Part shown: piece by piece, positions 49,321 through 57,345 of the stretch | Layout: each line of letters starts with the position of its first letter | How positions within the stretch are numbered: position 1 is the first letter of the stretch | Assembly (NCBI RefSeq): GCF_019890675.1 | Contig: NZ_JAIOAA010000002.1 | Location: 558,001-622,000 of the forward strand | Direction: 5' to 3' | Origin: Micromonospora sp. PLK6-60 | GTDB taxonomy: Bacteria > Actinomycetota > Actinomycetes > Mycobacteriales > Micromonosporaceae | Length of the DNA: 64,000 nucleotides | Notes under the pieces: model-generated | Told to the model about the DNA's origin: nothing | Seen by the model: the letters and a program-made list of their open reading frames with translations, nothing else | Databases searched by the model: none | Made by a program: the position numbers and the translations under genes

Positions 49321-50291
49321 CCCTCCTCCCCGCGTTCCCCGTCCTGCTCCTGGTGCTGCGGCTGTGGCAACTCAGCCGGCAGGACATGTCCACCATGCTG
49401 CTGCTGGTGCAGTACGTCAGCCCGCTCGGCCTGCTCAGCGCCCTGCTGATCGCCCTGGTCTGGGCGTTCCCGCTGGTCGTGCTCACGTTCGGGGTGCTCG
49501 GTCGGCTGCTGCGGCTCAGCGCGCCTGAGCGCTTCGACCCGGAACGGTCGTTGCTCGCCTTCTGGACGGCGCGTACCCCCGGCTGGGTGGCCACCGCGGC
49601 CGTCGCGCTGGGCGCGCTCACCTGGCAGCTCCGCTTCCTGCCGACGCTGCTGATGCTGGGGCTGTGCCTGCTCGCGCTGCGCACCCGCTACCTGTATCCG
49701 GATCAGCCGACCCGGATCCTGGTGGTCAGTGTGGCGCTTCCGCTGGCGGCGGCGGTGCTGGCGTACGCCGCGCTGGCCCCGGCGGTCTGGACGGCGGTCC
49801 GGGTGGGTGAGCCCACCACGGCCGCGCTGCTGGCGGTGCCGCCCGCCGCCACCCTGCTGCTCACCGGCCCGATCCCCGGCCGGATCGCCCCGGCGTTGAC
49901 CCACGGTCTGGCGTACGCGGTCGCCGCCGTGCTCCCGCTGGTGACCGGCGCGGTCTTCCTGCGGGTGCCGGTGCTGCCCACCGCCGCGATCGAGGTCGAG
50001 CCGCAGGAGCCGACGGCCGCCACGCCGGCCGACCCGGAGGTGGTGCTCGGCGCGCTGATCACGGTCACCGACACGTCGACCGTCGTGCTGGACCGGGCCG
50101 CCGTCGTGCGGTTCCTGCGCAACAACGACGTGCAGTCGCAGGTGCTCTGCCCGCAGGCCCGGCCGGTGCCGTACAGCGTGGTGGCGGTGCACGGTTGGCC
50201 GGTGGAGGAGACCACCCTGGACTGGATGATGCCCCGGCAGCCGGTCGCCGCCCCGGACGTCCGCTGCGACGGCCGCCTCCCCGCCGGCTAG
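49284..50291 (+). CDS. Polytopic membrane protein with extracytoplasmic C-terminal domain
   Basis: 335 residues. Hydrophobic helices span about 10-25, 45-70, 95-125, 140-165, 175-190 and 200-220. The last 110 residues are soluble (VVLGALITVTDTSTVVLDRA, FLRNNDVQSQVLCPQARPVPYSVVAVHGW) with two Cys. Not a family I know. It overlaps the end of the solute-binding gene by 37 bp in another frame. The start may instead be GTG 49206, which would enlarge the overlap. Coupling suggests the two proteins form a membrane complex. Confidence 0.7.
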   Translation: MAGARQAQQWLLTLLPAFPVLLLVLRLWQLSRQDMSTMLLLVQYVSPLGLLSALLIALVWAFPLVVLTFGVLGRLLRLSAPERFDPERSLLAFWTARTPGWVATAAVALGALTWQLRFLPTLLMLGLCLLALRTRYLYPDQPTRILVVSVALPLAAAVLAYAALAPAVWTAVRVGEPTTAALLAVPPAATLLLTGPIPGRIAPALTHGLAYAVAAVLPLVTGAVFLRVPVLPTAAIEVEPQEPTAATPADPEVVLGALITVTDTSTVVLDRAAVVRFLRNNDVQSQVLCPQARPVPYSVVAVHGWPVEETTLDWMMPRQPVAAPDVRCDGRLPAG

Positions 50292-50348
50292 GTGAGCGTC
50301 GGCCGCGTCGTAGGCTGCCTCTCACAGGTGACGGAGGGGAGACTCGCG

Positions 50349-51029
50349 GTGACCGAGACGACGGTGGCCCAGGTGATGGCCGAGCTGGCCGAGCTCGAAG
50401 ACCCTCGGGCGCGCGAGGTGAACGAGCGGCACGGCGACGACCACGGGGTGAACCTCGGCAAGCTGCGCGCGCTGGCGAAGCGGCTGAAGACGCAACAGGA
50501 ACTCGCCCGTGCGCTCTGGGCGACGGGGGACACCGCGGCGAGGTTGCTGGCGCTGCTGATCTGCCGTCCGAAGGCGTTCGGGCGGGACGAGCTGGACGCC
50601 ATGGTGCGGGCGGCGCGGTCACCCAAGGTGCACGACTGGCTGGTGAACTACGTGGTGAAGAAGAGCCCGTACGCGGAGGAGCTGCGCCAGGTCTGGTCCG
50701 CCGATCCGGACCCGGTGGTGGCGAGCGCAGGCTGGGCGCTCACCACCGAGCGGGTGGCGAAGCGGCCCGCGGGCCTCGACCTCGCCGGGTTGCTCGACGT
50801 CATCGCGGCGGAGATGCGGGATGCCCCGGACCGGCTGCAGTGGGCGATGAACAACTGCCTGGCGCAGATCGGCATCGAGCACGCCGAGCACCGCGCCCGC
50901 GCGATCGACATCGGCGAGCGCCTGGCGGTGCTCAAGGACTATCCGACCTCACCCGGCTGCACGTCGCCGTACGCGCCCACCTGGATCAGCGAGATGGTGC
51001 GCCGCCAACAGGAGTCGCCGTCCCGGTAG
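50349..51029 (+). CDS. DNA alkylation repair protein, AlkD-like (HEAT repeats)
   Basis: 226 residues. Helical repeats follow the AlkC/AlkD pattern: GVNLGKLRALAKRLKTQQELARALWATGDTAARLLALLI (in pieces), VHDWLVNYVVKKSPYAEELRQVW, and AGWALTTERVAKRP. Family members unwind around alkylated DNA and remove cationic N3/N7 adducts. Relatives named DNA alkylation repair also include proteins of unproven activity, so catalysis is tentative. GTG 50349 lies at good distance behind CGGAGGGGAG. It ends 43 bp before the convergent oxidoreductase stop. Confidence 0.8.
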   Translation: MTETTVAQVMAELAELEDPRAREVNERHGDDHGVNLGKLRALAKRLKTQQELARALWATGDTAARLLALLICRPKAFGRDELDAMVRAARSPKVHDWLVNYVVKKSPYAEELRQVWSADPDPVVASAGWALTTERVAKRPAGLDLAGLLDVIAAEMRDAPDRLQWAMNNCLAQIGIEHAEHRARAIDIGERLAVLKDYPTSPGCTSPYAPTWISEMVRRQQESPSR

Positions 51030-51072
51030 CACCGGCTGGCGGACGCGGGCGTACGAGGCGGCAGACCGCCGG

Positions 51073-52572
51073 TCAGCACGACGCGGGTGGGACGCTCTGC
51101 TCGTACTGGAAGACGTTGTGCGGGTCGTACCGTGCCTTGATCCGGCGCAGCCGGTCGAAGTTCGCCCCCCAGTAGGCGGTCTCCCACTCCGCCATCCCGA
51201 TGTTCGGCACATTGACGTAGGCGCCGTGCACGTAGGGCCGGAGCGCCTGGCTGAACTCGGCGATCCAGGCCTGGGCGATCGGGGTGATCGCGTCGCCGCT
51301 GTTGGGCACCCCCCGGGTGCCCCAGCCGGCGCCGGGCTCGGAGTAGAAGAGCGCCCTGCGGTGGGGGAACGCCGAGCCGCCGACGGGCTCGCGCGTCTGG
51401 GCCCCGGTGCCGAAGGCCTGGGTGAAGAAGTTGCTGTCGTCCGTGGGGGCGTCCGCCATGAACGCGCGGATCACGCTGATCGCCTTTGTCGGGAACGGGT
51501 CGTTGGTGAACTGGGAGAAGAACTTCCAGTTCGCCGGCTCGGCGGCGGTCGGTATCTGGAATCCGGCATAGATGTCGCCCCAGCCGCCGGTCTGCGCGGT
51601 GACCTCGGGGTTGCCGATCGAGAGGATCGGTTCCAGCAACGCTCTGGCCTCCGCCTCCGACCCGTCGGCGAGGACCCCGAACAGCAGTATCTGCGACCGG
51701 TGGATCTCGAGCTGGGTGCCGAGGCGGGGGTCGGTGAACGGCGCGGTGCGCTGCCAGGTGTCGAAGACCCCGGTCAGGTTGTCGAGGCCGTCCCACGTGG
51801 CCTGGAGGTAGGCCACGCTGTTGAGCGGCGTCACCCGGTAGGTCAGCGAGGTGACGATGCCGAAGTTGCCGTTTCCGGCTCCGCGCAGCGCCCAGAGCAG
51901 GTCGGGGTAGGTGCGCAGGTCCACCTGGATCGCCTGCGCCCCGTCGGCACCCACGGGAACGACGATCTCGGCGCCGATGAGGTTGTCGCAGGCCATGCCG
52001 AGGTAGCGGGTGAGGAAGCCGAAGCCGCCGCCGAGGGTCGCGCCGGACAGACCGACGCTGCCCTCCGTTCCCGTCGTCACCGCGAGTCCCCGCGCGGCGA
52101 GCGCCGTCACCGCCTCCAACTGGTTGAGCCCGGCGCCGACCCGCGCGACCCGGGCGGCGGGGTCGATCTGGGTCGACTTCAGCTCGCTGACGTCGATCAC
52201 GATGCCGTTGTCCACGTTCGACCAGCCTTCGAGGCTGTGCCGGCCGCTGCGTACCCGTAGCGCGACGTCGTGCTGTCGCGCCCAGGCGAGGGCGTTGACG
52301 ACGTCCTGGGTTTCCTGCGCGAAGACGATGACCAGCGGATAGCGCACGAAGAGCTCGTCCCAGCCGAGGCTGGCGTTCGCGTACCCCGGGTCCTGCGGGC
52401 GGACGATGCGACCGGTCAGCGTCGCCGGGGGATGCTTGGCCCCGGCGGGCCACTCCGGGCCGTCGGATGCGAGGGCCGGGGTGCCGCCGGAGAGCAGGCC
52501 CGGGAAGGCGACCGCCCCGGCGCCGACGGCCGCGGTCGTCCTGAGCAGGTCGCGACGAGAAAGGTCCTGCAT
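51073..52572 (-). CDS. Tat-exported FAD-linked oxidoreductase (berberine bridge enzyme-like)
   Basis: 499 residues. A twin-arginine signal (LSRRDLLRTTAAVGAGAVAF, residues 4-23) leads to a PCMH-type FAD domain. RSGRHSLEGWSNVDNGIVID contains His112, the usual 8-alpha-histidyl FAD attachment. GSVGLSGATLGGGFGFLTRYLGMACDN follows, in which the cysteine that forms the second FAD bond in BBE-type enzymes is not at its normal place. The C-terminal BBE motif YWGANFDRLRRIKARYDPHNVF is intact. It oxidises alcohols, sugars or secondary-metabolite intermediates with O2. ATG 52572 has GAGAGG 9 bp upstream. Confidence 0.88.
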   Translation of the reverse strand: MQDLSRRDLLRTTAAVGAGAVAFPGLLSGGTPALASDGPEWPAGAKHPPATLTGRIVRPQDPGYANASLGWDELFVRYPLVIVFAQETQDVVNALAWARQHDVALRVRSGRHSLEGWSNVDNGIVIDVSELKSTQIDPAARVARVGAGLNQLEAVTALAARGLAVTTGTEGSVGLSGATLGGGFGFLTRYLGMACDNLIGAEIVVPVGADGAQAIQVDLRTYPDLLWALRGAGNGNFGIVTSLTYRVTPLNSVAYLQATWDGLDNLTGVFDTWQRTAPFTDPRLGTQLEIHRSQILLFGVLADGSEAEARALLEPILSIGNPEVTAQTGGWGDIYAGFQIPTAAEPANWKFFSQFTNDPFPTKAISVIRAFMADAPTDDSNFFTQAFGTGAQTREPVGGSAFPHRRALFYSEPGAGWGTRGVPNSGDAITPIAQAWIAEFSQALRPYVHGAYVNVPNIGMAEWETAYWGANFDRLRRIKARYDPHNVFQYEQSVPPASC

Positions 52573-52740
52573 GGTCCGCATCCTCTCGATCGGGTTCCGC
52601 CAGGGAGCGACCAAGAGGCTGCTTGCCTCCCGACTGGCGCCGTAGCCGACGGTAGTACGGGGGGTTATGGGCGAGTTGCGAGTTTTCGTCACGAAACCCG
52701 GTCGGGTGACCCCGGGTGGCGGGCCATCGGTGCGGACCAC

Positions 52741-52757
52741 CTTTCACTGAATGAAAG
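52741..52757. promoter_or_regulatory. Candidate IclR-type operator before the Rieske oxygenase gene
   Basis: CTTTCA (52741-52746), CTGAA, TGAAAG (52752-52757) is an AT-rich 6-bp inverted repeat 76 bp before the oxygenase start, in GC-rich surroundings. The IclR-family gene at 55072 in the same cluster is the obvious candidate regulator. Confidence 0.5.
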
Positions 52758-52832
52758 CCCCGGTCCCGGCCGCGACCTCAGCACGGGATGATCCGAGCGC
52801 ATCGATGTTCGTCCAGCAGGAGGTGCACTCGC

Positions 52833-53876
52833 ATGACGTTCGCGCGTGACCAGTGGTATGTGGCGGCCTACGGCAGCGAGGTCGGGCGGGACCTGCTCGC
52901 CCGCACGGTGCTCGGCGAGCCGCTGGTGCTGTACCGCACCGGCGCCGGGGAGGCGGTGGCGCTCGCCGACCGGTGCGTGCACCGGCGCTACCCGCTGTCG
53001 GAGAGCCGGCTCGACGGCGACACCATCGTCTGCGGCTACCACGGCTTCACCTACGACCGGACCGGCACGTGCGTCTTCGTGCCGGGTCAGCAGCGCATCC
53101 CGCGCACCGCGCGGGTCGCCTCGTATCCGGTGGTGGAGCAGGACTCCTTCATCTGGGTGTGGATCGGCGAGCGGGACCGGGCCGACCCGGCCAGCATTCC
53201 CCGCGCGCCGTGGCTGGCCGACCCGCGGTACACGGTGGTGCGCGGGATGGCGCCGCTGAACGCGCGGTACGGCCTGCTGGTGGACAACCTGATGGACCTG
53301 TCCCACGAGACCTACCTGCACGGTGGCTACATCGGCACGCCGGAGGTGGCGGACACCCCGATCACCACCGAGGTGGACGAGGACCGGGGCATCGTCTACG
53401 TCAGCCGGCACATGGACGACGCCGCCTGCCCGCCGTTCTACGCGCGCTCCACCGGCATCCAGGGCCGGATCACCCGCTGGCAGGACATCGAGTACCACCC
53501 GCCCTGCCTCTACCTGCTGCACAGCCGGATCGCGCCGCAGGGCGTCTACCCGCCCGCCGATGGCGAGGACAACGAGGCGTTCCACGCCGAGATCGTGTAC
53601 GCGATCACCCCGTCGACCGCGCACACCACGTACGACTTCTGGGCGGTGGCCCGCGACTTCGCCCTCGACGACGAGTCGGTCAGCGAGTACCTGCACCAGA
53701 GCAACCACACCGTGGTCATGCAGGACGTGACGGCGCTGAACATCCTGGAGCAGGTGATCGCGTCCGAACCGGACAAGTACCAGGAACTGAGCATCAACAT
53801 CGACACCGGTGGCCTGGCCGCCCGGCGCCTGCTGGCCCGGATGGTAGGTGCGGGGACGGTGGGAGCGGCGCGGTGA
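52833..53876 (+). CDS. Rieske non-haem iron oxygenase, VanA-like large subunit
   Basis: 347 residues. The Rieske [2Fe-2S] centre is CVH (Cys48, His50) with CGYH (Cys67, His70). The mononuclear iron site is DNLMDLSHETYLH (His158, His163, with a later Asp). The vanillate-demethylase branch fits by length and by the NHTVVMQDVTALNILEQVI and ELSINIDTGGLAARRLL segments near the end. It should hydroxylate or O-demethylate an aromatic, alicyclic or similar substrate using electrons from the reductase encoded two genes on. AGGAGG precedes the ATG; the stop overlaps the next gene (GTGA). Confidence 0.92.
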   Translation: MTFARDQWYVAAYGSEVGRDLLARTVLGEPLVLYRTGAGEAVALADRCVHRRYPLSESRLDGDTIVCGYHGFTYDRTGTCVFVPGQQRIPRTARVASYPVVEQDSFIWVWIGERDRADPASIPRAPWLADPRYTVVRGMAPLNARYGLLVDNLMDLSHETYLHGGYIGTPEVADTPITTEVDEDRGIVYVSRHMDDAACPPFYARSTGIQGRITRWQDIEYHPPCLYLLHSRIAPQGVYPPADGEDNEAFHAEIVYAITPSTAHTTYDFWAVARDFALDDESVSEYLHQSNHTVVMQDVTALNILEQVIASEPDKYQELSINIDTGGLAARRLLARMVGAGTVGAAR

Positions 53877-54091
53877 GTGCCCCGACCGGCATGCTCACCG
53901 GGGACCGGATCTACCGGGTCCACTGGATGCCGGGCACCGACACCCTGCGCGGGACCTGCCACTGTGGCGCCGAGCGGGTCGCCGACGAGCCGGTCGAGCT
54001 GTGGGAGTGGCTGCTCGCCCACCCGCAGGGCCACCAGCCCGCGCCGGCGCCGGCGCCCGGCCCGACGGGCCGGCTGGCGGTGCCGGCGTGA
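53873..54091 (+). CDS. Small Cys-containing protein between oxygenase and reductase
   Basis: 72 residues: VSAPTGMLTGDRIYRVHWMP, then a TCHCGAERVADEPVELWEWL segment and a Pro/Ala-rich tail. CHCG resembles one half of a zinc or iron-binding knuckle. It overlaps the oxygenase stop and the reductase start by 4 bp each (GTGA and GTGA), so the three are strictly coupled. I recall comparable unnamed small proteins beside actinobacterial Rieske systems; role unknown, possibly assembly or electron transfer. Confidence 0.7.
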   Translation: MSAPTGMLTGDRIYRVHWMPGTDTLRGTCHCGAERVADEPVELWEWLLAHPQGHQPAPAPAPGPTGRLAVPA

Positions 54092-55041
54092 CCGTGGACG
54101 ACCTGGCCGGCGCGGAACTGGTGGTGCTGGCCCGGGACCGGGTGGCGGCGGAGGTCGTCGCGATCACCCTGGGCCGCCCGGACGGTGCCGACCTGCCCGA
54201 GTGGACGCCGGGCGCGCACGTCGACCTGGAGCTGGGCCCGGGGGTGGTCCGCCAGTACTCGCTCTGCGGCGACCCCGCCGACCGGTCCGGGCTGCGGATC
54301 GCGGTGCAGCGCGAACCGGACGGCCGCGGCGGTTCCCGGCTGGCCCACGAGCGGCTCACCCTCGGCGCCACCGTCCGGGTGCGCGGGCCCCGCAACAACT
54401 TCCCGCTGGTCGCCGCGGCGCGTTACCTCTTCGTCGCCGGCGGCATCGGGATCACCCCGATCCGGCCGATGGTCGCCGCCGCCGACGCCGCGGGCGCCGA
54501 CTGGCGGCTGGTGTACGGCGGCCGCAGCCGCGCCACCATGGCCTTCGCCGCGGCCCTGCGGGAGAAGTACGGCGACCGGGTGAGCCTGCACCCGCAGGAC
54601 GAGACCGGGTTGCTGGACCTGGCCGGGCTGCTCGGCCGGCCGGGCGCCGGGCTGGTCTACTGCTGCGGCCCGGAGGGGCTGGTCCGGGCGGTGGAGGAGC
54701 ACTGCCGTGGCTGGCCGGCCGGTTGCCTGCACGTCGAGCGCTTCACCCCGGTCGCCGACAGCGGCGGCGCCGAGACGGCGATCGAGGTCGAGCTCGCGCT
54801 CTCCGGGCGGACGGTGACCGTCCCGCCCGGTACGCCGATCCTGCAGGCGGTGGAGGAGGCCGGCGTGCAGGTCCTCTCGTCCTGCCGGGAGGGCACCTGC
54901 GGCACCTGCGAGACGACCGTGCTGGCCGGCGTGCCGGAGCATCGGGACAGCCTGCTCACCGAGGAGGAACGGGCCGCCGGCGACACCATGATGATCTGCG
55001 TCTCCCGGGCCCGCACGCCCCGGCTCGTCCTGGAGCTGTGA
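54088..55041 (+). CDS. Vanillate demethylase-type reductase (FNR-NAD-2Fe2S), VanB-like
   Basis: 317 residues. FAD/FMN-binding part with RQYSLCGDPAD, then the NAD domain (FVAGGIGITPIRPM, RSRATMAFAAAL, LVYCCGPEGLVRAVE), then a plant-type ferredoxin domain. The cluster cysteines are CREGTCGTC with a last Cys in MMICVSRA. This is the class IA phthalate dioxygenase reductase order. It passes electrons from NAD(P)H to the Rieske oxygenase encoded upstream. GTG start overlaps the stop of the 72-residue gene. IclR follows 30 bp later on the same strand. Confidence 0.92.
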   Translation: MTVDDLAGAELVVLARDRVAAEVVAITLGRPDGADLPEWTPGAHVDLELGPGVVRQYSLCGDPADRSGLRIAVQREPDGRGGSRLAHERLTLGATVRVRGPRNNFPLVAAARYLFVAGGIGITPIRPMVAAADAAGADWRLVYGGRSRATMAFAAALREKYGDRVSLHPQDETGLLDLAGLLGRPGAGLVYCCGPEGLVRAVEEHCRGWPAGCLHVERFTPVADSGGAETAIEVELALSGRTVTVPPGTPILQAVEEAGVQVLSSCREGTCGTCETTVLAGVPEHRDSLLTEEERAAGDTMMICVSRARTPRLVLEL

Positions 55042-55071
55042 CCGTCCGGCGGGGCCGGGGATGATGGCGGG

Positions 55072-55818
55072 GTGCGCGCGCAACCGGGGCGGTCGGTCAC
55101 CAGCAAGGTGCTGGCGCTGCTCGACGCGTTCAGCGCCGCCAGCCCGGCGCTGACCCTGAGCGAGCTGGCCCGGCGCGCCGGGCTGCCGCTGCCGACCGCG
55201 TACCGGCGGGTCGCGGAGCTGGTCGCGTGGGGGGCGCTGGAGCGCGGCGACGACGGGCGGTACCGGATCGGCCTGCGGCTGTGGGAGGTGGGCTCGCTCG
55301 CCCCGCGCGGGCTGGGGCTGCGGGAGTTGGCCCTGCCGGTGCTGGAGGACCTGTACGAGGTGACCCACGAGAACGTCCAGCTCGCCGTCCGGCAGGGCCT
55401 CGAACTCGTCTTCATCGAACGGATCGCCGGGCGGCACGCGGTGCCGGTGCTCACCCGGGTCGGTGGTCGCTTCGCGTTGCACGCCACCGGCGTGGGGCTG
55501 GTCCTGCTCGCCCACGCGCCGCCCGAGGTGCAGGAGCAGGTGCTGGCCGCGCCGCTGGAGCGGTACACCGAGCTGACCGTCACCGACCCGAGGCGGCTGC
55601 GGCACTGCCTCGCCGACGTACGCCGGGTGGGTTACGCGGTCAGCGACCGCCAGGTCACCATGGACGCCCTGTCGGTGGCCGCGCCGATCCGCGGCCCGGA
55701 GGGTGTGGTGGCGGCGATCTCGCTGGTGGTGGCCCACGACCGGGCGAATCCGGTGGCCCTGGCGCCGCTGGTCCAGGCAGCGGGACGGGTGCTCTCCCGG
55801 GCGCTGGGCGGGTCGTAG
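55072..55818 (+). CDS. IclR-family transcriptional regulator
   Basis: 248 residues. The N-terminal helix-turn-helix (SKVLALLDAFSAASPALTLSELARRAGLPLPTAYRRV, in parts) and the C-terminal GAF-like effector domain (LVFIERIAGRHAVPVLTRVGG, HATGVGLVLLAHAPPEV, RVGYAVSDRQVTMDALSVAAPI, ISLVVAHDR) are all as expected for IclR proteins that sense aromatic acids. It is the last gene of the oxygenase unit and should control it; the dyad at 52741-52757 is a possible site. GTG start 55072. Confidence 0.92.
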   Translation: MRAQPGRSVTSKVLALLDAFSAASPALTLSELARRAGLPLPTAYRRVAELVAWGALERGDDGRYRIGLRLWEVGSLAPRGLGLRELALPVLEDLYEVTHENVQLAVRQGLELVFIERIAGRHAVPVLTRVGGRFALHATGVGLVLLAHAPPEVQEQVLAAPLERYTELTVTDPRRLRHCLADVRRVGYAVSDRQVTMDALSVAAPIRGPEGVVAAISLVVAHDRANPVALAPLVQAAGRVLSRALGGS

Positions 55819-55878
55819 CGGCGGTCACCGGGGCGGGTGCCGTTACCGCGCCGCCACGGGACGCAGTAACTTATCCGG

Positions 55879-56760
55879 GTGCTGGTGGTGAACGCGGACG
55901 ACCCGATGGACGCGCCGGCGGAGCGGTCGGCGGCGGTCGGCCGGGCCCGGGCCCAGCGGCTGCTGGTGACGCTGCTCGGGGACTACTGGCACGCCGGGCA
56001 CGCCCCGTTGCCGTCCGGCGGCCTGGTCACGGTGCTGGCCGAGTTCGACATCGCGCCCGCCAACGCCCGCGCGACGCTCAGCCGGCTCACCCAGCGTGGG
56101 ATGCTGGAGCGGACCAAGGAGGGCCGGCGGACCAGCTACCGGCTGACCGAGTCGGCGTCGCAGATACTCCGGCGCGGTGCCCGGCGCATCTTCGCCACCA
56201 CCGACGAGAACGCCTGGGACGGCTGCTGGACCCTGATCGCGTTCACGTTGCCGATCGACGACACGAACCAGCGCCGGCTGCTGCGGGCCCGGCTGCGCTG
56301 GCTGACGTTCTGGCCGCTGTACGACGCCACCTGGGTCACCCCGCACGACCGCTTCGACGAGGTGCGCGAGCAGTTGAGCGAGCTCGGCGTCAACGACGCC
56401 GTGGTGCTGCGCTCGACGGACCTGGACCTGCTGCCGAGCGGCCGGGCCCGGCTCGAGGCCGCCTGGCGCATCGACGAGCTGGCCGCGGGCTACCAGGCGT
56501 TCCTGGCGCGATACCGCGAGCTGGCCCGGCGGGCCGCGGCCGGCGAGGTGACTCCGGCGCGGGCCCTCGTCCAGCGCACGGAGATGGTCAACGACTGGCG
56601 CGCCCTGGTGGGCGAGGATCCGGACCTGCCGGCGACCTTCCTGCCCGCCTCCTTCCCCCGGGCCGAGGCGCGGGCGATGTTCCTGCGCACCTCCGAGGCG
56701 CTGGCCGGGTCGGCGCAGCGCCGCTTCGAGGAACTCGTCCAGACTCCCGAGCGGGCCTGA
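55879..56760 (+). CDS. PaaX-family transcriptional regulator
   Basis: 293 residues. The N-terminal winged helix (RLLVTLLGDYWHAGHAPLPSGGLVTVLAEFDI, ANARATLSRLTQRGMLERTKEGRRTSYRLT, in parts) and the long C-terminal part (WDGCWTLIAFTLPIDDTNQRRLLRARLRWL, YDATWVTPHD) match the phenylacetyl-CoA repressor PaaX. Family members respond to aryl-CoA thioesters, in keeping with the catabolic genes around it. GTG 55879 gives the longest form; ATG 55906 (MDAPAERS) is an alternative. A large non-coding gap with an inverted repeat follows. Confidence 0.88.
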   Translation: MLVVNADDPMDAPAERSAAVGRARAQRLLVTLLGDYWHAGHAPLPSGGLVTVLAEFDIAPANARATLSRLTQRGMLERTKEGRRTSYRLTESASQILRRGARRIFATTDENAWDGCWTLIAFTLPIDDTNQRRLLRARLRWLTFWPLYDATWVTPHDRFDEVREQLSELGVNDAVVLRSTDLDLLPSGRARLEAAWRIDELAAGYQAFLARYRELARRAAAGEVTPARALVQRTEMVNDWRALVGEDPDLPATFLPASFPRAEARAMFLRTSEALAGSAQRRFEELVQTPERA

Positions 56761-56951
56761 CTCCGGATCGCCGCCGCCCGCCCGGCCTGACTCGCCCGGC
56801 CCGGACCGACGTACGCCTGCCGGACCTGCCGCCCGGTTGCGGTGTGGCGGTGTGGCGGTGCGGCGGTGGCGGTCCGTGCCGCCCGCTGGCGGTGCCGAGG
56901 GCCCGTCGCGGTCGGTGACGCCCGGCCGGGCCCGGCACACCCACCCGCCAG

Positions 56952-57076
56952 CCTTTGCTCTGCTGCCGCCCACGCAACAGTCACGGTCCGCGTCGGTCGT
57001 GAGCCCGTCGTTCTTTCCTCCACAGCGGATTCCGGCAGCTCAGGAAGGTGTTGCGCCGGGGGCAGCAGAGCAAAGG
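56952..57076. repeat. Dispersed inverted-repeat element, copy 2
   Basis: CCTTTGCTCTGCTGCC (56952-56967) and GCAACA (56974-56979) are matched by TGTTGC (57049-57054) and GGCAGCAGAGCAAAGG (57061-57076), with a 6-nt unpaired block in each arm and a 69-nt loop. It shares CTTTGCTCTGCT, CCGCCC and GCAACA in the same order and spacing with the copy at 39461-39535. Confidence 0.85.
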
Positions 57077-57255
57077 TGGCGCGGGGGCAGGGTGCTGGCG
57101 GCGCCGTCATCACCCACGGTGAGCATTGTGGATCGCCGACCGTTTCACACGGTGGGTAGTCGGCGGGCTCGCCAGGGGCGCCGGTCGGCCGCGGCGGGAT
57201 CCCGCCCGGCGGCGGCGCTCGATCTCGCGTCTGAAGTAGATACATTGCAAAATCG

Positions 57256-57284
57256 TTGACGCCCGATCAGATTTCGCATTATGT
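57256..57284 (+). promoter_or_regulatory. Putative promoter of the DUF6351 gene
   Basis: TTGACG (57256-57261) is followed after 17 bp by TTATGT (57279-57284; CATTAT overlaps at 57277). The region 57230-57285 is strikingly AT-rich for this genome. Confidence 0.45.
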
Positions 57285-57345
57285 TGCCCCTGCGCGTGTG
57301 ACCAGGAGGTCCAGCCGCCCGTTCCCGGCTGAAAGGGGCCCTGCT

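Larger units (their letters stand above)
56761..57345. other. 585-bp non-coding stretch with repeat and promoter
   Basis: No credible gene. It contains repeat copy 2 (56952-57076) and, at its right end, an AT-rich promoter-like stretch before the DUF6351 gene. Open frames through the repeat are artefacts. Confidence 0.6.
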
